A stretch of DNA of 64,000 nucleotides from Deferribacter abyssi. Lineage in GTDB: Bacteria > Chrysiogenota > Deferribacteres > Deferribacterales > Deferribacteraceae. How positions within the stretch are numbered: position 1 is the first letter of the stretch; every line of letters starts with the position of its first letter. The stretch is from NCBI RefSeq assembly GCF_049472655.1, contig NZ_JAQNCS010000009.1, forward strand, positions 44,110 through 108,109, given 5' to 3'. Below are positions 34,172-42,306 of this stretch, piece by piece. Both the position numbers and the translations under genes were made by a program. A model generated the notes under the pieces. It did not search any database, had not been told where the DNA came from, and worked only from the letters and a program-made list of their open reading frames with translations.

Positions 34172-35989
34172 TTAATTATTATGCCTCTTTACTATTGAAT
34201 TTCGTATACATTCTTTTGGTATATTTTCTTTTTTTAACATTTCATAATAATAATTTCCACAATTATCTGAATATAACAAATCCTTATCTCTTACTATTTT
34301 TTTTAGAACAATACCTTTAGGAACTTTAAAACTAACTCTTTTTACATTTTTTAATAACCTCTTTTCTATCCTTGCAACTATAGGAGCTGCAATTTTACCA
34401 CCCGTTGCATCATCTTCAATAGTTTTAAAATCATCATATCCTACCCATAACACCGCTACATAAGGTGGAAAAATCCCTACAAACCAGCAGTCTTTACTAT
34501 TATTACTTGTTCCTGTTTTACCTGCTGTCCCAAAAATCAACCCTTTGTTTTTAGCCGTGCCAAACTGTACTACTTTCTTCATAAGAAACAACACTTGATA
34601 AGCAGAACCCTCATCAACTACTCTTTTACATCGTTTGTTCGGCTTCATTACATTACCATCATCATCAATTACTCGCTTTATAAAAGTAACTTCACATTTT
34701 TTACCGTAACTTGCAATTGTAGAATAAGCCTTTGCCACCACTAAAGGTGTTTGAGGGATTGAGCCAAGAGGCATAGCATAAAAAGGCTTTATCTTCTCAA
34801 ACCCCAATTGCGTTGCTATTTTAGTGACTTTTTTTAGTCCAACGACCTCAGCAAGTTTCACAGTAAGGTTATTAAGAGAATAAATAAGACCGTTTCTTAT
34901 ATTTGTCTTACCCATATAATAATTTTTAAAGTTTTTTGGGGTATATAGGTGTTTTCCCTCCTTAAACTTATAGGGTTTATCCTCTAAAACATATGAAGGT
35001 CTAAATCCATAATAAAAGGCAGTAAGATAAGTAATAGGTTTAAAAATTGATCCAACTTCCCTTTTAACACTAATTGCCCTGTTTTTAGAAAAAACATCTC
35101 TTATAGAACCATTAACTGATACAACTTCATTTCTATGGTAATCCACCAAAACAAAACCAGCCTCAATATCTTTATATTTTTTCAATGAATTTTTAATAAT
35201 TTCCTTGTTTATTTTATAAATATTCTCATCAAAACTTGTATAAACTGCATAACTTTTCTTAAAAAAATCAAGATGAAAATTTTCTAATTCTTTAAAAACA
35301 CCATCAAGATAATCTGAATATATCTCAAAAACCCTGGGTTTATGAAATTCAACTTTTGTATCATCTTTGCTCAAAATTGTTGACATCTTTGATAAATAAG
35401 AATAATTTTTTTCTGCATCTTTTAAATCATAAATTACACATAAAACTAGAAAAATTTTTTCCTTATATGACAAATTGTTAAACTCTTTATTAAACAAACT
35501 CACAGAATACCCGTTAACACCTCTAACCCCATTTGCAAATTGATAGTTATTTAATTCTATCTCATAGATTTGCTCTAATGAAAATTTTTCTAACAATCGT
35601 TTTAAAAATCTTTTTTTTAAAAACTCTTCATATCTACTAAAAAATAGATAATCTTTATTCTTTAAATAAAACTGGTTCCAATATTTTTCTAACAACATGT
35701 CTTTCCCTATAAAATTAACGTAATCTCTATAAAAACTATTAAACTGTTTGAAATCCTTACCAATTTTAATAACCCCTCCATAGTTCATATATCTTGAGAA
35801 AATAACATTGCCTGTTGAAGAAAATATTTTCAAAGTAGTAGTTTTAGTACTATTTTGTTGAACCAACTTTGGAATTTCTATCTTAGATAACAAAAAATCT
35901 TTATATATTCTCACAGAAAGTGAATAAAAAGTAATAGCAATTGATATTAGTAAAAATAAAAATACACTAAGAATAGTTTTGAAGTTCAT
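34172..35989 (-). CDS. PBP1-like transpeptidase with a degenerate glycosyltransferase half
   Basis: 605 residues. A membrane anchor lies at residues 5-27. The transpeptidase domain has all motifs: SIFK with Ser314 and Lys317, SLN at 371-373 and KTG at 491-493. The region between the anchor and the transpeptidase matches only the last motifs of a GT51 glycosyltransferase (LEQIYEIELNNYQFANGVRGVNG at about 138-160); the ED..F..HxG motif with the catalytic Glu and the STITQQ motif are missing. So it looks like a former class A PBP that now only cross-links. It overlaps rdgB by 23 bases. Confidence 0.85.
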   Translation of the reverse strand: MNFKTILSVFLFLLISIAITFYSLSVRIYKDFLLSKIEIPKLVQQNSTKTTTLKIFSSTGNVIFSRYMNYGGVIKIGKDFKQFNSFYRDYVNFIGKDMLLEKYWNQFYLKNKDYLFFSRYEEFLKKRFLKRLLEKFSLEQIYEIELNNYQFANGVRGVNGYSVSLFNKEFNNLSYKEKIFLVLCVIYDLKDAEKNYSYLSKMSTILSKDDTKVEFHKPRVFEIYSDYLDGVFKELENFHLDFFKKSYAVYTSFDENIYKINKEIIKNSLKKYKDIEAGFVLVDYHRNEVVSVNGSIRDVFSKNRAISVKREVGSIFKPITYLTAFYYGFRPSYVLEDKPYKFKEGKHLYTPKNFKNYYMGKTNIRNGLIYSLNNLTVKLAEVVGLKKVTKIATQLGFEKIKPFYAMPLGSIPQTPLVVAKAYSTIASYGKKCEVTFIKRVIDDDGNVMKPNKRCKRVVDEGSAYQVLFLMKKVVQFGTAKNKGLIFGTAGKTGTSNNSKDCWFVGIFPPYVAVLWVGYDDFKTIEDDATGGKIAAPIVARIEKRLLKNVKRVSFKVPKGIVLKKIVRDKDLLYSDNCGNYYYEMLKKENIPKECIRNSIVKRHNN

Positions 35990-36566
35990 TATTCAAATAA
36001 CATTTGAGATATTCTAAAGCTTTTCTTCTATGACTGATCTCATTCTTTTCTTTAGTATTAAGTTCAGCCATTGTTCTACCATCTGGCAGTAAAAATAGAG
36101 GGTCGTAACCAAAACCATTATTCCCTTTCATTTCAAGTGCAATTCTACCTTCACACTCCCCTCTAAATGTAGCTATTGTTTTACCATTATTACAAAGAGC
36201 AATTACACAAACAAACCTTGCTCCCCTTTTCTCCAAAGGGATACCTTCCAGCTTATCAAGTAATAACTTGTTATTCTCCTCATCTGTTGCATTATCCCCA
36301 GCAAATCTTGCAGAAAAAACGCCAGGAGCACCATTAAGAGCATACACTTCCAAACCTGAGTCATCAGCAATTACATAACCTTTCACTAATTTTGACAAAA
36401 TTTCACCTTTTAATTTAGCATTTTCCTCAAAGGTTGAACCACTTTCATCCACTTCAATATTATCGTCAATTATATCAAATACTGAAAAAACCTCTATTGG
36501 CTCTAATATTTCTGCAATTTCCTTTAGTTTTCCCTTATTCTTTGTAGCGACAAAGAATTTATTCAT
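35967..36566 (-). CDS. rdgB: Non-canonical purine NTP pyrophosphatase
   Basis: 199 residues of the Ham1/RdgB family, which hydrolyses ITP, dITP and XTP to keep them out of nucleic acids. Motifs are FFVATKNKGKLKEIAEIL, VIADDSGLEVYALNGAPGVFSARFAG (split) with the catalytic Asp, and GNNGFGYDPLFLLPDG and HRRKAL. It overlaps rph by four bases, as the rph-rdgB pair does widely. Confidence 0.96.
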   Translation of the reverse strand: MNKFFVATKNKGKLKEIAEILEPIEVFSVFDIIDDNIEVDESGSTFEENAKLKGEILSKLVKGYVIADDSGLEVYALNGAPGVFSARFAGDNATDEENNKLLLDKLEGIPLEKRGARFVCVIALCNNGKTIATFRGECEGRIALEMKGNNGFGYDPLFLLPDGRTMAELNTKEKNEISHRRKALEYLKCYLNNELQNYS

Positions 36567-37279
36567 TTTTTCAACGCTTCTTTTTGAGCAGAAATAATGT
36601 TTTCTATACCGATGAAAGCAATATCAAGCATCTTATCCAACAGCTTCCTATTAAAAGGTCTTTCTTCCCCTGTACCCTGAATTTCAATAATCTCACCACC
36701 ACCTGTAGCTACCACATTCATATCAACTGCTGCTACAGAATCTTCTTCATAATTCAAATCCAAAATTATCTCGTCATTTACAATTCCAACACTTACAGCA
36801 GCAACAAAATCATTAATCGGATTCTGTTCAATCTCCCCATTTTCTACCAATCTTTCAAAAGCAAGATAAAGCGCCACAAAACCTCCCGAAACTGAAGCTG
36901 TTCTAGTACCACCATCAGCTTGGATCACATCACAATCAATAACAACGGTTTTTTCCCCAAGTTTCGTCATATCAACCACAGATCTCAATGACCTCCCAAT
37001 TAGTCTTGATATTTCTTGAGTTCTCCCAGAGAGCTTACCTTTTTGGGCTTCACGTACATTCCTTGTATGCGTAGATCTTGGAAGCATTGAATATTCTGCA
37101 GTTACCCAGCCTGTACCAGATCCTTTTAAAAAAGGTGGTACTCCATCTGTTACAGATGCATTACAAATAACCTTTGTTTCACCAAACTCTATTAACACAG
37201 AACCTTCAGGATATTTTATATAATCAGTAGTTATTTTAATAAGCCTCATTTCATCATTTCTTCTACCATCACTTCTCAT
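36563..37279 (-). CDS. rph: RNase PH
   Basis: 238 residues from ATG 37279, five bases after GGGAG; the GTG three bases upstream is less likely. A phosphate-dependent 3'-exoribonuclease that trims tRNA precursors. Motifs are RSDGRRNDEMR at the start, GSGTGWVTAEYSMLPRST (split), RLIGRSLRSVVD, DCDVIQADGGTRTASV with the catalytic Asp pair and GTGEERPFNR. Its first 11 bases overlap a GerMN-domain gene. Confidence 0.97.
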   Translation of the reverse strand: MRSDGRRNDEMRLIKITTDYIKYPEGSVLIEFGETKVICNASVTDGVPPFLKGSGTGWVTAEYSMLPRSTHTRNVREAQKGKLSGRTQEISRLIGRSLRSVVDMTKLGEKTVVIDCDVIQADGGTRTASVSGGFVALYLAFERLVENGEIEQNPINDFVAAVSVGIVNDEIILDLNYEEDSVAAVDMNVVATGGGEIIEIQGTGEERPFNRKLLDKMLDIAFIGIENIISAQKEALKK

Positions 37280-37760
37280 CACAACTCCCTTCTACTATTT
37301 TTATATCATTATTTTCTAATGTCATAGCACAATCATAATTTATTTGTGTAAAAGCATCATTATTTAAAACATCGATTTTAAAAACTTTTATATTATTATC
37401 AAAAGATTTTAAAGTTTTAAACAAAGATTTTATAAAAAGATATTCATTGTTACTAGAGTTTTGAAATCCTCTCAAAAAGCTTAAACGTATCTTACAAAAT
37501 CCATCTCTAATATCTACATCTTGAAATTGAACATATTTACCTACAGCTGAAATAGTATGGTCACCTTTTGCTATTTTTAATTTATTCAACAGCATAAACG
37601 CATAAACATTTTTTTGATAAAAAGGGTTTATCACTACTACCTTTCTTGGTATTAATGTATTATTTTCAATATCTATAAAATACGCATTATAGCTTTTTAT
37701 AGAAAACAAAAAAAATAATATAACTAGAAAACCGGTTGTTAAATATAAATATCTTCTCAT
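37269..37760 (-). CDS. GerMN-domain membrane-anchored protein
   Basis: 163 residues with a single N-terminal membrane anchor (residues 4-24). The rest fits the GerMN (sporulation/germination) domain: a strand with VVVINPF, then GKYVQFQDVDIRDGFCKIRLSF and SSNNEYLFIKSLFKTLKSFDNNIKVFKIDV in pieces. The order gerM-rph-rdgB is also known in Bacillus, which supports the call. In non-sporulating bacteria such proteins are linked with the cell wall, but the role is not established. It is the first gene of the long minus-strand run. Confidence 0.7.
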   Translation of the reverse strand: MRRYLYLTTGFLVILFFLFSIKSYNAYFIDIENNTLIPRKVVVINPFYQKNVYAFMLLNKLKIAKGDHTISAVGKYVQFQDVDIRDGFCKIRLSFLRGFQNSSNNEYLFIKSLFKTLKSFDNNIKVFKIDVLNNDAFTQINYDCAMTLENNDIKIVEGSCDEK

Positions 37761-37810
37761 GTAATAAGAATTATCACATCACCCCTAAAATTTCAATGTA
37801 ATTATACTAC

Positions 37811-37860
37811 TGGAGTCACCCCATTTTCACAAAACTTTGTTTGATTGTACCTATAAAAAA
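37811..37860 (+). repeat. 50-bp dispersed repeat, copy B
   Basis: Partner of the copy at 5132-5181 (42 of 50 positions identical by eye) in the same orientation. It also lies in a divergent intergenic region, between the GerMN gene and the SCP2/alcohol dehydrogenase genes, and begins with TGGAGTCACCCCA, an imperfect palindrome. No gene is seen in the surrounding 37761-38001. Confidence 0.6.
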
Positions 37861-38001
37861 CATTTTGTTCATTCTCTCTGAAATGCTCAGTAATGATTTA
37901 GAGGTAAGTTCTCAAAAAAAGATAATCACCTCAGCAAGCACGATTCTTGACAATAAGTATTAATTGAATTAAAATTTAATAATATTAAAAAGGTATTATA
38001 A

Positions 38002-38472
38002 ATGAAAAAATTTCTTTTAAAAATTTTGTTTCTTTTATTTAAGAGATCCCTAACATTTCTCTCAAAATATGATAAGAATATCAACAAAGAATTAAATTTT
38101 TTCCCAGAAAATTTTTCAATAATTATAAAAATACATAAATTAGACTCTCCAATAATTTCTATAAAAAAAATTAAAGGTAAGTTCGTTGAAGATACTGATA
38201 CATTTTCCGCAAATTTAATCATTGAATTTAAAAATACTAACAGTGCATTTTTAGTATTTACCGCTCAAAAAGGACTTGAAAAAGCATTTGCTGAAAAAAG
38301 GATAGTTTTAAAAGGGTTAATAACATATGGGATTATTTTCACGAGAATATCCATAATCGTTCAAAGGTATCTTTTTCCGGTTTTTATATGTAAAAATATC
38401 ATGAAGCATATTATACCAATCAACAATATGCTAAAAATAAAACTATACTTTTATGGAATAATTAGAGGGTAA
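38002..38472 (+). CDS. SCP2-like lipid-binding protein (tentative)
   Basis: 156 residues. After a basic hydrophobic start, residues about 40-130 resemble an SCP2 sterol-transfer domain: strands with FSIIIKIHKLDSPIIS and ANLIIEFKNTNSAFLVFTAQ, then KGLEKAFAEKRIVLKGLITYGIIFTRISII by parts, like the G-x-x-L-x-x-A-x-A-x-x-x-v-x-v-x-G pattern. The family call is by eye. An overlapping minus-strand frame (37926-38222) shows nothing. It is five bases before the alcohol dehydrogenase gene, so it may present hydrophobic substrates to it. Confidence 0.6.
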   Translation: MKKFLLKILFLLFKRSLTFLSKYDKNINKELNFFPENFSIIIKIHKLDSPIISIKKIKGKFVEDTDTFSANLIIEFKNTNSAFLVFTAQKGLEKAFAEKRIVLKGLITYGIIFTRISIIVQRYLFPVFICKNIMKHIIPINNMLKIKLYFYGIIRG

Positions 38473-38476
38473 TACC

Positions 38477-39652
38477 ATGAAAAATAATTATTTTGAATTC
38501 CATGCACCCACTAAAATTCTTGCCGGCTTTGATTCTTTGGACAATCTTCCTTTTGAGATTGAAATACTAAACTGCAAAAATCCGCTTATCATTACCGACT
38601 ATGGAGTCAAACAAGCTGGACTACTAAGATTTGTTGAAAAAATCCTATCGGAGCAAAATATTAACTACCACTTTTTTGACAATGTACCACCAGACTCATC
38701 CCTTGAAACAGTTAAAGAGGTGGCCAATGTCTACAAAATTCACCAGTGCGATTGTATTATAGCAGTTGGAGGAGGATCAGTTATTGATACTGCTAAGGGG
38801 GTAAACATAGCTATCACCTATAACGAAATGGATCTTATTAAATTAGCTGGTGCCGATAGATTAGATAAAAAAACAAAACCTTTAATTGTCATTCCTACCA
38901 CAAGCGGTACAGGTTCCGAAGTAACACTTGTAGCTGTTATTTATGATAAAAAAAGAGGGATAAAGCTTCCGTTTGCTTCTAATTTTCTATTACCCGATGT
39001 TGCCATACTAGATGTAAGAATGACAGAAACTTTGCCACCACAATTGACTGCAGCTACTGCAATGGATGCACTCACGCATGCAATTGAAGCATATTTATGC
39101 CTACAAAAAAATCCTGTTTCTGATTCCTTTGCCATAACCGCCATAAAATTGATCAGTCAAAATCTTTTAAAAGTAATTGAAAAACCTAAAGATAAATATT
39201 CAAGATTAAACCTTGCCATCGCATCTACATGTGCAGGAATAGCTTTTTCAAATTCAATGGTAGGAATAATCCACGCAATAGGACATTCTATTGGCGCAAT
39301 TTCTAAAATTCCTCATGGTACTGCTATGTCAATATTATTACCTTATGGAATTAAATTTTATCTTCAAAATAAAAAAGATGATATTGGCAAACTACTACTT
39401 TTCCTTTCTGATGAAGAAACTTTCATAAATTCACAAAACAAATCAGAAGACACAGTCATAATTATTCAGAGATTACTAAAAATATTAAACGAAAAAACTG
39501 GACTGCCCGTTACTCTACAAGAAGCAGGTGTCAAAAAAAATGATTTTAATAACATAGCAGAACTATCTTTAAATGATGGAGCAATTACATTTTCTCCTGT
39601 ATACGTTAGTAAAAATGATATATTAAAAATACTCAATGAGGCTTACGAATGA
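38477..39652 (+). CDS. Iron-type (group III) alcohol dehydrogenase
   Basis: 391 residues. It interconverts alcohols and aldehydes with NAD(P)H. Motifs are GGGSVIDTAKG (nucleotide site), PTTSGTGSE, DALTHAIEAYLC with metal His residues, and GIIHAIGHSIGA plus IPHGTAMSILLP with further metal ligands. It overlaps the aldehyde oxidoreductase gene by four bases, so an alcohol could be taken via aldehyde to acid. The natural alcohol is unknown. Confidence 0.93.
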   Translation: MKNNYFEFHAPTKILAGFDSLDNLPFEIEILNCKNPLIITDYGVKQAGLLRFVEKILSEQNINYHFFDNVPPDSSLETVKEVANVYKIHQCDCIIAVGGGSVIDTAKGVNIAITYNEMDLIKLAGADRLDKKTKPLIVIPTTSGTGSEVTLVAVIYDKKRGIKLPFASNFLLPDVAILDVRMTETLPPQLTAATAMDALTHAIEAYLCLQKNPVSDSFAITAIKLISQNLLKVIEKPKDKYSRLNLAIASTCAGIAFSNSMVGIIHAIGHSIGAISKIPHGTAMSILLPYGIKFYLQNKKDDIGKLLLFLSDEETFINSQNKSEDTVIIIQRLLKILNEKTGLPVTLQEAGVKKNDFNNIAELSLNDGAITFSPVYVSKNDILKILNEAYE

Positions 39653-41505
39653 AAGTAATTGAAGGTTTCTCTAACAAGCTACTTACTATAAATCTTACCA
39701 ACAAAACCTTTGAAATTTCTCAAATACCGCTAGAGGATAGAATTAATTACCTAGGCGCAAAAGGGTTAGGTTTAAAATTATTTTACGACAATTTTCCAGG
39801 CAAAATATCCCCGTTTTCTCCTGAAAACATTATAATAATTATGCCTGGGATTTTAATGGGCACAAATGCACCCTGCTCTGGAAGATTTCATGCAATTACC
39901 ATATCTCCTTTAACCGGGATCATCGGTACATCATCTTGTGGTGGTCCATTTGGCATGTCTCTCAAAAAAAATGGTTTTGATGCACTAATAATTAAAGGCA
40001 AATCAAGTAAACCTATCTTCTTGATAATTGATGAAAAAGAAGTTATGTTTGAATCAGCCTCTGAAGTATGGGGCAAAGATACATATTATACACAAGATTA
40101 TCTCAGTAAATATGGAGATGGTACTTTAGCTATTGGTCCTGCAGGAGAAAACCTTGTCAGATATGCAAACGTAATTTCAGGACACAGGTTTCTAGGCAGA
40201 TGTGGATTTGGAGCAATTTTTGGCTCAAAAAACTTAAAAGGGATTGTTGTTAAACAGGGTGAATACAAAATATTACCTAAAAACCATGCTCTTTTTAGTA
40301 AACTTCGCAAGAAGGGGATATATTATATCAATAGAAATCAGTTTACAGCATATAACTATAGAAACTTTGGTACATCTTCAAATGTAAATTTTACAAACCC
40401 AAAAGGTGCAATGCCTGTATATAATTTTAAAGATGGATTTGACCCTAAATCCTTCGACCTCTCAGGCGAAAATATGGCAGCCCTTTTTAATTCAAAACAT
40501 CATACTTGTAAACCATGTTCTATCCTTTGCGGACACAAAGGCATTATTAATCAAAAAGATATGGCAATACCTGAATATGAAACCGTTACATTGTTAGGTA
40601 GCAACCTTGGAATTTTTGACCCTGCAAAAGTTGCAGAATGGAACTTTTTATGTTCTAAAATGGGGTTAGACACTATTTCTCTCGGTGGTACACTCGCATG
40701 GGCTATGGAGGCAAATGAAAAAGGGATATTTAAAAGTAACTTAAACTTTGGTAAACATGATAACATAGCAGACATAATTTTTAAAATTGCCCATCGAATA
40801 GAAATTGGAAATGAACTTGCAGAAGGGGTAAAAAGGGTTGCTGATAAATATGGTGGGAAAGAATTCGCAATACACATTAAAGGATTAGAAATTTCCGGTT
40901 ATGACCCTAGAGCAGCTTTTGGTCAAGCGCTATCATTTTCTACTGCCAATAGGGGAGGATGTCACTTATCAGCGTATCCAATTGGTCTTGAGATAATTTT
41001 TGATCTTTTAAACCCCTATAGTGAAAAAGGAAAAGTTGATTATACTATATTTTTTGAAAATCTTTTTAATTGTATCAACTCACTACAAACATGTCTATTT
41101 ACTGCATTTGCTTATCTTTTTGAAGCACCATTAACAAAGTATACTCCACATTTTCTTTTAAAATTTTTTATGACAAATTTCCCTAAAGTCGCCATATCTA
41201 TGGTAGACTTCTCCCTTTATCACAAAATGTGGGTTGCAGTAACAGGAATAAATATAACAGCTAAAGAATTTATTACTGCAGGAGAGAGAATACACCTTTT
41301 AGAAAGATATTTGAATTGCCTCCTTGGAATATCAAAAAAAGATGATATCCTCCCTGCAAGATTAATATTAGAACAAAGACTGTCAGATAAAAAACAAAAA
41401 CTCCCACCTATAGATAAGATGTTAAAAACCTACTATAAAAAAAGAGGTTACGATAAAAACGGTATACCAACTGAAAAGTTACTAAAAAAACTAAAAATTA
41501 TTTGA
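39649..41505 (+). CDS. Tungsten aldehyde:ferredoxin oxidoreductase (AOR family)
   Basis: 618 residues. It oxidises aldehydes to acids with ferredoxin, using a tungsten bis-pterin and a [4Fe-4S] cluster. The N-terminal domain (about 1-210) has SGRFHAITISPLTG and GTSSCGGPFG; three cluster cysteines are in HTCKPCSILCGH and the fourth probably in NSLQTCLFTAF near residue 485. It overlaps the alcohol dehydrogenase gene and its last eight bases overlap the convergent cupin gene. moaC at 18 kb would serve the cofactor. The exact subfamily is not clear. Confidence 0.92.
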   Translation: MKVIEGFSNKLLTINLTNKTFEISQIPLEDRINYLGAKGLGLKLFYDNFPGKISPFSPENIIIIMPGILMGTNAPCSGRFHAITISPLTGIIGTSSCGGPFGMSLKKNGFDALIIKGKSSKPIFLIIDEKEVMFESASEVWGKDTYYTQDYLSKYGDGTLAIGPAGENLVRYANVISGHRFLGRCGFGAIFGSKNLKGIVVKQGEYKILPKNHALFSKLRKKGIYYINRNQFTAYNYRNFGTSSNVNFTNPKGAMPVYNFKDGFDPKSFDLSGENMAALFNSKHHTCKPCSILCGHKGIINQKDMAIPEYETVTLLGSNLGIFDPAKVAEWNFLCSKMGLDTISLGGTLAWAMEANEKGIFKSNLNFGKHDNIADIIFKIAHRIEIGNELAEGVKRVADKYGGKEFAIHIKGLEISGYDPRAAFGQALSFSTANRGGCHLSAYPIGLEIIFDLLNPYSEKGKVDYTIFFENLFNCINSLQTCLFTAFAYLFEAPLTKYTPHFLLKFFMTNFPKVAISMVDFSLYHKMWVAVTGINITAKEFITAGERIHLLERYLNCLLGISKKDDILPARLILEQRLSDKKQKLPPIDKMLKTYYKKRGYDKNGIPTEKLLKKLKII

Positions 41506-41857
41506 GCAACTCTTTATTTTTTAACCAAAAATCAAATGGTCTACCAGGAACAAAAATATCAATCCCCACAGAAGGCTCATCAAGAGGATTAGTTACTATG
41601 TGTTCTTCATCCCTTTCAATATACACTGTATCATATTTATCTAGGATCACTTCTCCATCCTTCTCAGTCCAAACGGCAAGCTTACCCTCTAACACAATCA
41701 ATATTTGAGCATTTGGATGCTTATGTTTTGGTGAAGAGTGCTTCGGCGGTTTTACAAAATGCTCAATAGATATATCTTTCTGATTACAAAGACTTACACG
41801 CCTCCAATTTTTTTCAGGTTCATAACTTTTAGCTTTATAGTATTTAACAATTTTCAT
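41498..41857 (-). CDS. Single-domain cupin protein
   Basis: 119 residues from ATG 41857, seven bases after AGGAG; the TTG further upstream is part of the ribosome site region. One cupin barrel with metal-ligand pattern KHSSPKHKHPNAQILIVLEGK (motif 1, in two parts; His residues near 39-46) and DEEHIVTNP (motif 2). It may bind a metal or small ligand. Its promoter region is at the candidate phage junction, so the insertion may have changed its expression. Confidence 0.85.
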   Translation of the reverse strand: MKIVKYYKAKSYEPEKNWRRVSLCNQKDISIEHFVKPPKHSSPKHKHPNAQILIVLEGKLAVWTEKDGEVILDKYDTVYIERDEEHIVTNPLDEPSVGIDIFVPGRPFDFWLKNKELLK

Positions 41858-41874
41858 AACTACTCCTAACAAAA

Positions 41875-41898
41875 TAGGCGCGGGCGGGATTGAACCGC
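41875..41898 (-). other. Candidate phage attachment site: tRNA 3'-end-like fragment
   Basis: A GC-rich island in an AT-rich stretch that on the minus strand reads GCGGTTCAATCCCGC followed by CCGCGCCTA, resembling a tRNA T-arm and 3' acceptor strand. No anticodon arm or 5' half can be found upstream, so it is a partial copy. This is what remains at one end when a phage integrates in a tRNA gene; the intact tRNA would then lie beyond the right end of the prophage. The isoacceptor cannot be determined. Confidence 0.45.
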
Positions 41899-42021
41899 TT
41901 TTGGTTTCTCCTCATATCTCATAAGTTCTAATAATTATTAGACTTTTATAATCAAAAAGACAAGAAAAATAATGAAAAATGATGAAAAAGTGTTACAATT
42001 TCGTGACAATTATTCTCAGTT

Positions 42022-42050
42022 TAAAAGGCAGGATAAATTCCTGCCTTTTA
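42022..42050 (-). terminator. Hairpin at the end of the prophage late operon
   Basis: A 12-base stem (TAAAAGGCAGGA paired with TCCTGCCTTTTA) around a five-base loop, starting in the stop codon of the last phage gene. The T-run is inside the stem, so its strength is uncertain, but position and stability fit an intrinsic terminator. Confidence 0.75.
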
Positions 42051-42290
42051 CCTTCTGCCTTCCTCTTTCTCATCGTCATAAACTTCAGTATCAGGGCTAA
42101 CTTTGATATTTGAGACATCCGGAGTCGGTATTCCTTCTTCATCATGTTCACCGGTACGAATATCTTTCTCAACCTTCACATCGGACATATCCGGATTTGG
42201 TAATCCTTCCTCATCATACTTAGTATCAGCTACAAGCTCATCCCTTTCACTGATCGGCTTTTCTTCAAAGATATCTTTTCTGTCTGACAT
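42048..42290 (-). CDS. Small acidic protein with two internal repeats
   Basis: 80 residues from ATG 42290, nine bases after GGAGG (an in-frame GTG lies inside that site). Two repeats of about 20 residues share DEEGLPNPDMSDVKV and DEEGIPTPDVSNIKV. The protein is strongly acidic, has no Cys and is probably disordered. It is the last gene of the fibre/radical-SAM group, 16 bases after the SPASM enzyme gene. It could be a recognition partner, substrate or unrelated phage protein; I do not know the family. Confidence 0.7.
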   Translation of the reverse strand: MSDRKDIFEEKPISERDELVADTKYDEEGLPNPDMSDVKVEKDIRTGEHDEEGIPTPDVSNIKVSPDTEVYDDEKEEGRR

Positions 42291-42306
42291 AATCCCCACC
42301 TCCTTT

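Noticed and set aside
37926..38222. Minus-strand 98-residue frame opposite the SCP2-like gene
   Set aside because: No recognisable domain or ribosome site, and it lies opposite a gene with operon spacing to its neighbour.
41498..41872. Longer start for the cupin gene (and similar TTG starts before guaA, guaB and aroK)
   Set aside because: In each case the upstream TTG or its codons form the ribosome site for an ATG a few codons later.
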